Shown: positions 10,977-19,694, numbered from the stretch's first letter. The stretch is DNA of 64,000 bases from Psychrosphaera saromensis (GCF_002954545.1 NZ_MSCH01000003.1:3553821-3617820), one strand, 5' to 3'. Made by a program: numbers and translations. The notes: a model not told the origin generated them from the sequence alone.

Positions 10977-11549
10977 CTATGGTGCTTTTGAAACCATAAC
11001 CATGGCAGGTCTTAATAAACGACCATTCAAAGTAAAACCTTTTTGCATAACCGCAATAACGGTATTTGGCTCAACGTCTGCACTTGGTTGCATTGACATT
11101 GCCTGATGGAATTCAGCGTTGAATTTTTCGCCTTCCGGATTCACTAATTCGACACCAAACTTAGCAACTGCATCAATAAATGATTTTTGCGTAAGTTCAA
11201 TCCCTTCGATTAACGGCTTTAATGCTTCATTTTCTTTATCAGAGAATTCAACAGCACGTTCTAGGTTGTCGATGACAGGAAGTAATTCATTCGCAAATTT
11301 TTCTAACGCAAATTTACGAGCTTTTTCAACATCAATAGCAGCACGGCGACGAATATTATCGTTATCGGCGGCAGCTCTAATGACAGAGTCTTTTTGCTCG
11401 TCAATAGTTGCATTTGCTGTTGCTAATTCTGCTTCTAACTTTGCGATATGCGCAATAGCATCAATTTCTTCTGATTGAACATCAGCTTGTGGGCTAACTG
11501 TTTCAGCAGCTTGTTCATTTTCAAATTGTTCGTTGTTTTGATCAGACAT
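10977..11549 (-). CDS. grpE: nucleotide exchange factor GrpE
   Basis: A 190-residue GrpE: an acidic, disordered N-terminus (1-35), a long helical dimerisation segment (36-130, containing the [14 protein letters not shown] motif) and a C-terminal beta domain ending [13 protein letters not shown]. It releases ADP from DnaK. It follows hrcA with a 55-base gap that contains a sigma-32 promoter. DnaK and DnaJ are not encoded next to it. ATG start at 11549. Confidence 0.97.
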   Translation of the reverse strand: MSDQNNEQFENEQAAETVSPQADVQSEEIDAIAHIAKLEAELATANATIDEQKDSVIRAAADNDNIRRRAAIDVEKARKFALEKFANELLPVIDNLERAVEFSDKENEALKPLIEGIELTQKSFIDAVAKFGVELVNPEGEKFNAEFHQAMSMQPSADVEPNTVIAVMQKGFTLNGRLLRPAMVMVSKAP

Positions 11550-11603
11550 GGGGTTATAGACTCCAAACCATTCTAACTATAATAAAAAAAGGTGTTGTCG
11601 CAT

Positions 11604-11632
11604 ATTATGGGGATTGAAACTCTCGATTCAAG
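11604..11632 (-). promoter_or_regulatory. sigma-32 (RpoH) heat-shock promoter for grpE
   Basis: On the minus strand CTTGAA (11627-11632) is followed after 14 bases by CCCCATAAT (11604-11612). Both boxes match the RpoH consensus (CTTGAAA, 11-16 bases, CCCCATNT). The -10 box overlaps the hrcA stop codon. The start site would lie about 45-50 bases upstream of the grpE ATG. Confidence 0.85.
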
Positions 11633-12645
11633 GCTGACGATAGAATATTCGCAGTAACATCAACTGCAGATATTACCGATGCATAATCCATACGTATTGA
11701 ACCGACCACAGAAATATAACCGACAACTCTATTATCTTTGATTAATGGCTTAACAACAACACTACAATTAGAAAAAAGCTCAACACCTATTTCATCTCCA
11801 ATGAATACTGATACACCGTTATGGTCTCTACTTTTATTAAACATCTGATTTAGTGACGAAACATTTTCAAATGACTTAATTAATTTACGCAATGTGTCTG
11901 TATCGGTTGAGATTTCATTATTTAATAATCGAGTTTGCCCAGATAAATATACAAGGGGCTCGTGAGCCTCCACTATGTCACCAAACAAAGTTTGTTTCAC
12001 CAGTTCAAACACTTCAGGGTCTGACTGCTTAATTAAATAAGGTAAACGTTCTGCACCTTCGCTCATGGTAAAGCCGGACAATGCAATATTAAGTAACTGT
12101 ATGGTTTGTTGTAAAATTAATTCAGAAACAGGTTGAGCTAAATCAACAAGCCTATTTTGTACATGGTCATGTTCATCTATTAATACACACAATAAACGCC
12201 TATCTGCCAAACGTACTAACTCTAACTGACGGATAACGAGATCGTTACTTTGTGGCATCACAACTAAACCGGTTAACCGAGTCATGTCGGCGATTAGTTT
12301 ACTGGCCTTAGCACAAATAACTTCTGGATTAGATGAATAACCTAAACTGGCCGACAGCTTTTGCATGGTGTTCGGTTTACATTGGTTATTTTCTAATAAG
12401 TGATCAACGTAATGTCTTAACCCTTCTTTTGAAGGAATTCTACCAGCACTGGTATGGGGAGAAAAAATTAACCCTTCTTTTTCTAATGCCACCATTTCAT
12501 TTCTGATGGTTGCAGAGCTCGCCGAAATCTCATCTGATGCTGAGATAGCCTTAGAGGATGTTGGGCTGCCACACTTTAAATAGTTTCTAATAACTAGATT
12601 TAGTATGAGTTCGCAGCGCGTATTGATTACTTTTTTTTGATTCAA
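11605..12645 (-). CDS. hrcA: heat-inducible transcription repressor HrcA (TTG start)
   Basis: A 346-residue HrcA. The N-terminal winged helix has the family's SSATIRNEM and LEKEGLIFSPHTSAGRIPS motifs (about 40-75). A GAF-like core follows, and the C-terminus carries FIGDE and VVGSIRMDYA. In other bacteria HrcA represses chaperone operons by binding CIRCE elements and is activated by GroEL. The start is TTG (12645-12643), since an in-frame stop lies 15 bases upstream and no better ATG fits the conserved N-terminus. It is immediately upstream of grpE and divergent from nadK. HrcA is uncommon in gammaproteobacteria, which mostly rely on sigma-32. Confidence 0.93.
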   Translation of the reverse strand: MNQKKVINTRCELILNLVIRNYLKCGSPTSSKAISASDEISASSATIRNEMVALEKEGLIFSPHTSAGRIPSKEGLRHYVDHLLENNQCKPNTMQKLSASLGYSSNPEVICAKASKLIADMTRLTGLVVMPQSNDLVIRQLELVRLADRRLLCVLIDEHDHVQNRLVDLAQPVSELILQQTIQLLNIALSGFTMSEGAERLPYLIKQSDPEVFELVKQTLFGDIVEAHEPLVYLSGQTRLLNNEISTDTDTLRKLIKSFENVSSLNQMFNKSRDHNGVSVFIGDEIGVELFSNCSVVVKPLIKDNRVVGYISVVGSIRMDYASVISAVDVTANILSSALNREFQSP

Positions 12646-12691
12646 TGTTTTACCAGTCTTCTAATTCAGTCGAAAAAACGCTATAACCCAA

Positions 12692-12710
12692 CTAGATAAT
12701 CAATTTCTAG
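12692..12710. promoter_or_regulatory. inverted repeat with CIRCE-like spacing between hrcA and nadK
   Basis: CTAGA (12692-12696) and TCTAG (12706-12710) are a perfect inverted repeat separated by exactly nine bases, the spacing of CIRCE. The arms do not match the classic TTAGCACTC half-site, and the extended nine-base arms agree at only six positions. It could be a divergent HrcA operator or chance. Confidence 0.35.
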
Positions 12711-12749
12711 CTTATAGATACATTAATTAGGGCGTTTAGGAAAAATACA

Positions 12750-13631
12750 ATGGCTCAGCACTTCAAAACAATTGGATTAATTGGCAAAGCAAATCACGAT
12801 GCCACGATGGAGACTGTTGTCGACCTATATAACTTTCTCATTAATAAGGGTTATCAGCCCATAATAGAAGAAAGTGTCGCAAGTTATATTGACGATAAAA
12901 ACTGTCAGGTTGTGAATTTAGTGGAGCTAGGCAAAAAGTGTGACTTAGCTATTGTCGTCGGTGGTGACGGTAATATGCTAGGTGCTGCTAGAACTCTGAG
13001 TAAATACGATGTAGCAGTAATAGGGGTAAACAGAGGTAATCTAGGTTTTTTAACAGACTTAAATCCCGATGATTATGAAACGTCATTAACCCAAGTATTA
13101 GCGGGCGATTATAAAACTGAATTACGCTTCTTATTAGATGTGTCGGTTTATCGTGATGGCGAATTAAAAGCCAGTAACTGTGCAGTAAATGAAGTGGTAC
13201 TGCATGCCGACAAAGTAGCCCATATGATTGAGTTTGAAGCCTTTATTGATGGCTCTTTTGTTTTTCATCAGCGCTCTGATGGGCTTATTGTATGTACACC
13301 GACAGGTTCAACGGCCTACTCATTATCTGGTGGCGGACCGATTGTTCATCCTAATTTGAACGCGGTTACCTTAGTACCTATGTTTCCGCATACCTTAACT
13401 AGCAGGCCATTAGTTGTTGATGCGGATAGTGAAATCAAAATTATTGTATCAAAAGCAAAAGATTCACTTTTACAAATCAGTTGCGACAGCCACATTATGT
13501 TAGCGGTTAGACCTGGTGATGAAATTGTCATTAATAAACATCAGCTCGGTTTACGATTAGTGCACCCAATGGCGCATGATTATTACAGCGTACTAAGAAA
13601 GAAATTACATTGGGGTAAACAGAACTACTAA
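12750..13631 (+). CDS. nadK: NAD kinase
   Basis: A 293-residue NAD kinase. The catalytic GGDGNML motif is at 71-77, NRGNLGFLTDL follows near 95-105, and the substrate site TPTGSTAYSLSGGGPI is near 186-201. It phosphorylates NAD to NADP. Start ATG 12750 has AGGA at good spacing. In E. coli nadK also sits between grpE and recN, so this neighbourhood is conserved. Confidence 0.98.
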   Translation: MAQHFKTIGLIGKANHDATMETVVDLYNFLINKGYQPIIEESVASYIDDKNCQVVNLVELGKKCDLAIVVGGDGNMLGAARTLSKYDVAVIGVNRGNLGFLTDLNPDDYETSLTQVLAGDYKTELRFLLDVSVYRDGELKASNCAVNEVVLHADKVAHMIEFEAFIDGSFVFHQRSDGLIVCTPTGSTAYSLSGGGPIVHPNLNAVTLVPMFPHTLTSRPLVVDADSEIKIIVSKAKDSLLQISCDSHIMLAVRPGDEIVINKHQLGLRLVHPMAHDYYSVLRKKLHWGKQNY

Positions 13632-13683
13632 TTCAACCAGCATTTAAAATGAATTTTTTATAGACATGTCTAAATTTTTAAAC

Positions 13684-13703
13684 TACTGTACATTACAACA
13701 GTT
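13684..13703 (+). promoter_or_regulatory. LexA (SOS) box upstream of recN
   Basis: TACTGT and ACAGTT flank eight bases, giving the consensus CTGT-N8-ACAG (13686-13701), 25 bases before the recN start codon. recN is a strongly SOS-induced gene in other gammaproteobacteria. Confidence 0.88.
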
Positions 13704-13725
13704 ATTAATCTTTTGATGTGTTTAT

Positions 13726-15399
13726 ATGTTAATTTCTTTAGCTATTAAAAATTTTGCGATTGTGAGCCAATTAGAAGTCAATTGGCATCACCAAATGACG
13801 ACGATTACCGGAGAAACCGGCGCTGGTAAATCCATTGCGATCGACGCTTTAGCTCAAGCGCTTGGTGAACGTAGTGAAGCGTCTATGGTTAGAGCAAATA
13901 CAGACAAAGCAGAGGTGATTGCCTCTTTTGATGTATCTAAACTAACAACAGCTCAAAATTGGCTAAAAGAAAACGAACTATTTAATGATGACGATTGTAT
14001 TTTACGTCGTGTGGTTACTAAAGAAGGTCGTTCTAAAGCTTATATTAATGGCATCCAAGTTCCTGCATCACAATTAAAAGCAATTGGCAGTTTACTCGTG
14101 AGTATTCATGGCCAACACGCACATCAATTATTAATAAAACCAGATCACCAACGTTTTATGTTAGACCAGTACGCTGGTAACTTAGAACTACTTAATAAGT
14201 TAAAACTGGTTTATTCAAATCTACAATCTACAACCTCGGAGTTTAAACAACTTACTGAAAAACAAGCCGAATTCAGCGCTCAAAAACAGCTACTACAATA
14301 TCAAGTTGATGAGCTAAATAATGCTGAACTTACTGACGGCGAGTATCAGGAAATTGAAAACGAACATAAACGTTTACACCATGCTAACTCACTCCAAGGT
14401 GATACTCAGAATGCGCTGGATATTCTGCATGAAAACGACAACGGGAATGCATACTCTGCATTACAGTCTGCACTTTCCTTATTACAAAAGTCAGCTAACT
14501 TAGACTCAAGACTTAATCCGACTATAGAATTGTTAGATTCTGCCTTAATCCAATTAGATGAAGGAACCAGTGAACTACGTAATTATATTGATCAATTAGA
14601 GCTAAACCCACAGCGTTTAATTGAAGTTGAACAAAGATTAAACTTATATGTTGAGTTAAGTAGAAAACATCAAGTGTTCCCAGAGTTACTGATAGAAAAA
14701 TTAACCTCATTAACTGATGAATTAAACAAGCTAGCTAATTCTGACACTCGTTTGTTAGAACTCGAGTTAGAAATTGAGCAAGCCAAGACTAGCTATAAAG
14801 AGTTAGCTCTTGCGTTAACAGAAAAACGTTGTCATTTTGCTCAGCAACTTAATAAAAAAATAACAGCTAGTATGAAACAACTAAATATGGCGGATGCCGT
14901 ATTTAATATTGATATCAGTTCTGACCCAGAAACATACAGTCAGTTTGGCTCTGATAAGGTTGAATTTCTTGTAAGTGCAAACCCAGGGCAACCATTGCAA
15001 CCGTTATTAAAAGTTGCTTCAGGTGGTGAATTAAGCCGTATGAGTTTAGCGATACAAGTGATCATTGCTCAGAAAGTAACAACCCCTACCCTATTATTTG
15101 ATGAAGTCGACGTTGGTGTATCTGGACCTACAGCCTCTGCCGTTGGTAAGTTAATGAGAGAGTTGAGTAACAATACCCAAGTAATATGTGTAACTCATTT
15201 ACCACAGGTAGCTTGTTATGGTCATCAGCAACAATTTGTAAACAAACAAACCTCTACAGGCACAACCCAAACAAGTATGGAGGCATTAGACCAATTAGGC
15301 AGAATTGATGAACTTGCGAGATTATTAGGTGGTGATACCATTTCCGCAACAACAAAAGCTAATGCTCAAGAATTATTATCAATTGCTCATGCACACTAG
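13726..15399 (+). CDS. recN: DNA repair protein RecN
   Basis: A 557-residue SMC-like ATPase. The Walker A motif GETGAGKS is at 29-36, a long central coiled coil spans about 150-370, and the C-terminal ABC signature (SGGELSRM) and Walker B (LLFDEVDVGVSG) are present. It tethers broken DNA during recombinational repair. Length matches E. coli RecN (553). The gene is preceded by a LexA box, and its ATG at 13726 starts the conserved LISLAIKNFAIV sequence. Confidence 0.98.
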   Translation: MLISLAIKNFAIVSQLEVNWHHQMTTITGETGAGKSIAIDALAQALGERSEASMVRANTDKAEVIASFDVSKLTTAQNWLKENELFNDDDCILRRVVTKEGRSKAYINGIQVPASQLKAIGSLLVSIHGQHAHQLLIKPDHQRFMLDQYAGNLELLNKLKLVYSNLQSTTSEFKQLTEKQAEFSAQKQLLQYQVDELNNAELTDGEYQEIENEHKRLHHANSLQGDTQNALDILHENDNGNAYSALQSALSLLQKSANLDSRLNPTIELLDSALIQLDEGTSELRNYIDQLELNPQRLIEVEQRLNLYVELSRKHQVFPELLIEKLTSLTDELNKLANSDTRLLELELEIEQAKTSYKELALALTEKRCHFAQQLNKKITASMKQLNMADAVFNIDISSDPETYSQFGSDKVEFLVSANPGQPLQPLLKVASGGELSRMSLAIQVIIAQKVTTPTLLFDEVDVGVSGPTASAVGKLMRELSNNTQVICVTHLPQVACYGHQQQFVNKQTSTGTTQTSMEALDQLGRIDELARLLGGDTISATTKANAQELLSIAHAH

Positions 15400-15490
15400 T
15401 TATACACACCAATTCCAATTAGCTATACAGGGAGTTGCCCTAATAATGAATATTGTAAATCCCTTACAGAAAATTAGAGATTTATTGGTT

Positions 15491-15540
15491 TTACCGTTAT
15501 ATTAATACTTGTGTATTTTTGAGTAAATTGGGAACGGTAA
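15491..15540 (+). promoter_or_regulatory. inverted repeat covering the ribosome site of the next gene
   Basis: TTACCGTT (15491-15498) and AACGGTAA (15533-15540) are perfect complements. The right arm overlaps the GGGAACGG sequence that would serve as ribosome-binding site for the TTG start at 15545. The 34-base loop is AT-rich. A translation-controlling stem is possible. Confidence 0.4.
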
Positions 15541-15544
15541 TATT

Positions 15545-16510
15545 TTGCACAATAAGATCTTAGTTCAGACTACGCTATTAGTATTATTTGTTCTATCCAG
15601 CAAATTGGCTGCGGAGCAGTTGTCATTTAAAAAAGTTAGGACTGGAGATCAGACTAAGTTTAGCTATAAATGGAAAGATGCTGATTCTGAAATTTTAGAA
15701 CTGGATTTCAAGCTAGCGACAAAAAATGTTAACGGTGACTTTCGACACTTTAAAGCATTAACGCCGTCTCGTTTGCAAATGTACTCTGTCAAAAAACTAA
15801 AACAAGCAATAGCAAAACTAGATCCAAGAAAAGGCAGTGTGAAAATAAAATCTCGTTACCAAAACGTTGATTTTGAATTTAGAAGTTCTGATAAAGCTTG
15901 GATGGAACAACAATCAGCTGCATTACATGAAGTATATAATTCATCTTTAAAAGAATTTTTACACAAAGAATACTATATTGAATTTCAACCAATAGGCTAC
16001 CAACCTGACAAATCGCATCTAACCTATAAACCTGACCACGTAAGGTTTGCTACAGAGAGCCAAGAATCGTTTAGGCCGCTGATCAAAAGTCTCAGTCAAA
16101 AATTGCCAGAGGCAACGGCTAGAACCACTGCAATTTTTCTATTATCCTTCTTTCAGTCGATACCTTACAGTACCTTAGAGTCAAGAATAGAAACCAATGG
16201 TGCTGGATTTTCACCACCGATAAAAGTGTTAGCAAACAATAGAGGTGATTGTGATAGTAAAGTGACTTTAATGGCCAGCATAATTAAAGCTATGTATCCG
16301 AAGCTACAAATAATAATTGTATACGTCCCTGATCACGCTCTAATTGGACTGCACGTCTCCCACCTAAGTACTGACTATCGCTTAGACGTAGAAGGGTTAC
16401 ATTACTCTTTAGCTGAGCCTACAGGGCCTAGCTTAATTGAATTTGCAGAAATATCGGAACGTTCTAAAAGGTTTATCGACTCTGGAATATACCAGGTAGA
16501 ATCTTTCTAA
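15545..16510 (+). CDS. secreted transglutaminase-like protein
   Basis: A 321-residue exported protein. A signal peptide covers residues 1-23 (cleavage after KLAA likely). The C-terminal 100 residues resemble a bacterial transglutaminase-like/cysteine peptidase core: C236 in NRGDCDSKV, H264 in VPDHALIG and D281 in RLDVEG could form the triad, followed by LAEPTGP, which resembles the conserved end of the fold. The N-terminal 200 residues are not recognised. Start is TTG at 15545 with GGGAACGG upstream. It follows recN by 145 bases and precedes suhB. The substrate is unknown; a cell-envelope protein or peptide is plausible. Confidence 0.65.
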   Translation: MHNKILVQTTLLVLFVLSSKLAAEQLSFKKVRTGDQTKFSYKWKDADSEILELDFKLATKNVNGDFRHFKALTPSRLQMYSVKKLKQAIAKLDPRKGSVKIKSRYQNVDFEFRSSDKAWMEQQSAALHEVYNSSLKEFLHKEYYIEFQPIGYQPDKSHLTYKPDHVRFATESQESFRPLIKSLSQKLPEATARTTAIFLLSFFQSIPYSTLESRIETNGAGFSPPIKVLANNRGDCDSKVTLMASIIKAMYPKLQIIIVYVPDHALIGLHVSHLSTDYRLDVEGLHYSLAEPTGPSLIEFAEISERSKRFIDSGIYQVESF

Positions 16511-16699
16511 TTGTTATGTTTTTAAAGCTTAATCTATTTACTTTTCCTAGAAAATCACTACAATGCGCGCTGATTAAAAAATGTTCTTTAGTAATTAGTT
16601 TATATGCTGAGTAAAATCCGATTTAATTATTGGACTTTACCCATGGCTTTTTGTCACGTATAAATTATTACGTTCTTTCTAAAAATAGGTGATTGAATT

Positions 16700-17503
16700 A
16701 TGCAACCGATGTTAAACATCGCAGTTCGTGCTGCTCGTAATGCTGGAAAAATTATTGCTCGTGGATATGAGCAACTAGATTTAGTACAAGCTGAATTAAA
16801 AGGTACCAATGACTTTGTGACCAACATTGATAGAGAAGCAGAAGATTCAATCATCTCTACACTAAAAGCTTCATTCCCAGACCATTCATTTGTTGCCGAA
16901 GAAAGTGGCGTGACAGAAGGTGACTCCAAATACCAATGGATTATCGACCCTTTAGATGGCACAACAAACTTCATTAAAGGCATACCACACTTTGCAGTTT
17001 CAATTGCATTAAAAGTTGACGGTAAATTAGAACAAGCTGTAATTTTTGACCCAATTCGTGGTGAATTATTCACAGCATCTAAAGGTTCTGGTGCTCAACT
17101 TGACGGTAAACGTATACGCGTATCTAAAGCAAAAGACTTAGCAGGAACTTTACTTGCGACAGGTTTCCCTTTCAAACAGAAACATCAAATCGCTCCTTAC
17201 TTAGCAATCTTCTCAGACTTGTTCTTACAAGTTGCTGATATGCGTCGAGCTGGTTCAGCTGCCTTAGACTTAGCCTATGTAGCAGCAGGCCGTATGGAAG
17301 GTTTCTGGGAGATGGGTCTTAAGCCCTGGGATACAGCTGCAGGCCAGTTAATTGCAAAAGAAGCCGGTGCCGTAGTATCTGATTTTGAAGGTGGTGATAA
17401 CTACGATAAATCAGGTAATATCGTTGTAGCAACACCAAAAGTATTAGGCGGGATTTTAAAAGCAATTCGTCCACATTTAAATGATGGTTTACGTAGTAAG
17501 TAA
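16700..17503 (+). CDS. suhB: inositol-1-monophosphatase SuhB
   Basis: A 267-residue member of the lithium-sensitive phosphatase family. The metal-binding residues are in AEESG (66-70), DPLDGTTN (84-91) and the WDTAAG motif in the C-terminal third. In E. coli it dephosphorylates inositol phosphate and also takes part in rRNA antitermination complexes. Length is identical to E. coli SuhB. ATG at 16700 is preceded by AGGTGAT. A terminator follows directly. Confidence 0.96.
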   Translation: MQPMLNIAVRAARNAGKIIARGYEQLDLVQAELKGTNDFVTNIDREAEDSIISTLKASFPDHSFVAEESGVTEGDSKYQWIIDPLDGTTNFIKGIPHFAVSIALKVDGKLEQAVIFDPIRGELFTASKGSGAQLDGKRIRVSKAKDLAGTLLATGFPFKQKHQIAPYLAIFSDLFLQVADMRRAGSAALDLAYVAAGRMEGFWEMGLKPWDTAAGQLIAKEAGAVVSDFEGGDNYDKSGNIVVATPKVLGGILKAIRPHLNDGLRSK

Positions 17504-17516
17504 GCTCATTATTAAT

Positions 17517-17547
17517 AAAAAAAACCGACTTTATAAGTCGGTTTTTT
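17517..17547 (+). terminator. intrinsic terminator after suhB
   Basis: The stem ACCGACTT/AAGTCGGT has a TAT loop and a six-base T-run, 14 bases after the suhB stop. The left A-run may also give activity on the other strand. Confidence 0.9.
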
Positions 17548-17772
17548 GATGCCTAGAATTAAGTGAACACGTTCAAGTTATAATTGAAAAATAGAAATTA
17601 TAATAGAAACATGTTTTGTTATAAGTTAATAATAACTTTAACTTATTATTAATTTATATCTAAGGCTAGATAGCTTGTATAAGCCCTATCTCTGATGTCT
17701 ATAGAGCAAGCCTAAACATGTTTAAACTTTAGTAACTTTTCGCGCCATATCACTCTATGAATTCAAGACATA

Positions 17773-17798
17773 AAAAAACCAGCAAATGCTGGTTTTTT
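17773..17798 (-). terminator. intrinsic terminator of the TonB2 operon
   Basis: The stem ACCAGCA/TGCTGGT is flanked by A- and T-runs, 16 bases beyond the TPR gene stop on the minus strand. It closes the six-gene operon. Confidence 0.88.
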
Positions 17799-17813
17799 AT
17801 AAGAGTCAAAGTA

Positions 17814-19082
17814 TTAAAGCGCTAAACCTTTACGGCTTGCAGTTTCTTTAACATAACCTAACCAGCTTTTCGCTGTTTTAACTGAACTCTTATCTTTTGT
17901 AGCAGCATTAAATGCATCGTATGATGCTTGCCAATTTTCTAAGTAAAAGTGAGATTCACCTCTTAGAAGATTCAGCATACCTTTGTTTTTGTATCCAGCT
18001 TTATCAGCTTTCTCAAAAGCAGCTAATGCATCTTTATACTTCTCAAGTATCATAAGATTGTTACCTTGTTTCCGGAAAAGATCTCCATCATTAGATAACT
18101 TAGCAGCTTCACCGAAGTAAGCAGCTGCTTTCTTATATTCTTTAGCATTTTGAAAAGTACTAGCCATTATTGATAATGAGTTGTCATTTTTCTCAATCAA
18201 ACCGCTCTTTATATACTTTTCTTGGATAATAGCCGCTTTATACGGAATCCCCTTAGTAGCATATAACTGAGCAAGACGCTTCATTTCTGAATCTTTTTTC
18301 AAATATCCATTTTTATGCGAAACATCAAAAGCAGACAAAGCTTTATCATAATCTTCTATTAGTGCATAGAAGTTACCTAACTGAACCCACCACTTTGGAT
18401 CTTCTGGAAACGTTTTTACAAGTACTTCTGTAGCTTCTGTCGTTTCCTTATACATCTTTTGCTCATAATAAGCAGCCATCACTAGTATGTAAGGGTTTTG
18501 ATTCAGTTTTTCTTGTAAAGCAATAGACTTCTTAGCAGGTGCAATGACTTTGTCATATTGCTGCATTTGATGATATGCATTAGCGATACCTAAATAAGCT
18601 TGAGCATCTTCATCTAAAGAAAATGTTATATACTCTTTATAATATTTAACAGTATCTTCATATTTCTCAGCTTGCATAGACAAAGCTGCCATATTTTTAA
18701 GTAACTCTGCATGATCTCTAAAAGCTAGTTCATTAGACTCTACTGCAGATTTCATTCTTGCAATAGCTTCTAATCCTTTACCTTCGATCCCAGCATACAT
18801 AGAACCTATATAGCGATCTACATTAGCTTTATCAAAACTCCCTTTAGGGGATAACTCTAATAATATAGCTAACGCTTCCTCAACTTGTTCTTCCTGATAA
18901 AGTTCAAATGCTTTTTGCACTTTCTTACCAACACGTTGACCGAGGGCTTTACCTCCACGAGCTTTTTGGCGTTTTTTCAACTCTTCTTGCTTATCTGCAG
19001 GCACTTTTGCTTCTACGAAAGGGGCAAAAGTAACGCTTAGCGAAATAACAGCACAAAGGAATAAATTAAAAACATTTTTCAT
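17814..19082 (-). CDS. TPR-repeat protein of the TonB2 system
   Basis: A 422-residue exported protein with a signal peptide (1-25, ending FVEA) and about eight tetratricopeptide-like helical repeats through the rest. It is the last gene of the DUF3450-ttpC-exbB2-exbD2-tonB2 operon, starting 5 bases after tonB2. The same order occurs in Vibrio (VC1543-VC1548 region, from memory), where the TPR gene also closes the cluster. It probably works in the periplasm with the TonB2 complex; its exact role is not established. Confidence 0.85.
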   Translation of the reverse strand: MKNVFNLFLCAVISLSVTFAPFVEAKVPADKQEELKKRQKARGGKALGQRVGKKVQKAFELYQEEQVEEALAILLELSPKGSFDKANVDRYIGSMYAGIEGKGLEAIARMKSAVESNELAFRDHAELLKNMAALSMQAEKYEDTVKYYKEYITFSLDEDAQAYLGIANAYHQMQQYDKVIAPAKKSIALQEKLNQNPYILVMAAYYEQKMYKETTEATEVLVKTFPEDPKWWVQLGNFYALIEDYDKALSAFDVSHKNGYLKKDSEMKRLAQLYATKGIPYKAAIIQEKYIKSGLIEKNDNSLSIMASTFQNAKEYKKAAAYFGEAAKLSNDGDLFRKQGNNLMILEKYKDALAAFEKADKAGYKNKGMLNLLRGESHFYLENWQASYDAFNAATKDKSSVKTAKSWLGYVKETASRKGLAL

Positions 19083-19087
19083 ATCTA

Positions 19088-19693
19088 TTAATTCCCTAGT
19101 TTAAAGTCTAATTGAACACTTAAACCTGTCTGGTGTTGTGGTTTACCATCAACCATTTTAGGCTTGTATTTCCACTTACGTAAAGCTTTACGGGCTTCAC
19201 GGTCGAATACACGCTTAGGTTCAGCATTGATAACTTGTACGTTCTCAACACCGCCAATTTTGTTTATTTCAAAACTCAATTGAACCCAACCCTCAATACC
19301 ATCACGAGCAGCTTTTGTTGGAAACTTAGGCTCAATACGAACGATAGGCGTTGCGTCACCATCACGTAATAAAGCACCAGGCCCACTTAACCCTATAGAA
19401 CCACCAACATTTACCGACGGCATATTGAAGTTAAAACTACTGTCAGAAATTTGTTGTTCAGGCTCCGGCTGATCAGGCGGTGGTGGCTGTTTCGGCGGCG
19501 GCGGCGGCGGCGGCGGAACCAGTTTTCGTTGCTGAGTTTCACTATCTGGTGGAGTAGAATTAATTTCGACTACTATCTTTTCTTTTTCAACATCATCAGG
19601 GCTAGAGCCACTTGATATTAAAAAAGCCATAAAGACAAATAAACCGAAAGTGACTACTACACCAAGTATGATTGATGTAATAAATCTTTTCAT
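19088..19693 (-). CDS. tonB2: energy transducer TonB (TonB2 type)
   Basis: A 201-residue TonB: one N-terminal transmembrane helix (5-27), a short proline-rich spacer with eight prolines in a row (about 60-80, encoded by a GGC-rich tract near 19493-19518), and a C-terminal TonB domain (about 110-201, ending in the usual antiparallel strands). It passes the proton-motive force from ExbBD to outer-membrane receptors. The spacer is shorter than in E. coli TonB, as is usual for TonB2. It starts 1 base after exbD2. Confidence 0.95.
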   Translation of the reverse strand: MKRFITSIILGVVVTFGLFVFMAFLISSGSSPDDVEKEKIVVEINSTPPDSETQQRKLVPPPPPPPPKQPPPPDQPEPEQQISDSSFNFNMPSVNVGGSIGLSGPGALLRDGDATPIVRIEPKFPTKAARDGIEGWVQLSFEINKIGGVENVQVINAEPKRVFDREARKALRKWKYKPKMVDGKPQHQTGLSVQLDFKLGN

Positions 19694-19694
19694 T

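Larger units (their letters stand above)
17504..17813. other. convergent intergenic region with two terminators and short palindromes
   Basis: This 310-base gap lies between suhB and the TPR gene. Besides the two terminators it contains the palindrome AAACATGTTT twice (17607-17616 and 17714-17723, 107 bases apart), a ten-base-pair AT-only stem (17626-17652) and a small stem AGATAG/CTATCT near 17667-17692. No protein gene is visible. A small RNA cannot be excluded. Confidence 0.6.

Noticed and set aside
17504-17813. Small protein or CRISPR-like array between suhB and the TPR gene
   Set aside because: The palindromes are only two, without regular spacers; no frame has a ribosome site.
19490-19520. 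GGC-rich run considered as a repeat element
   Set aside because: It encodes the polyproline spacer of TonB and is explained by the protein.
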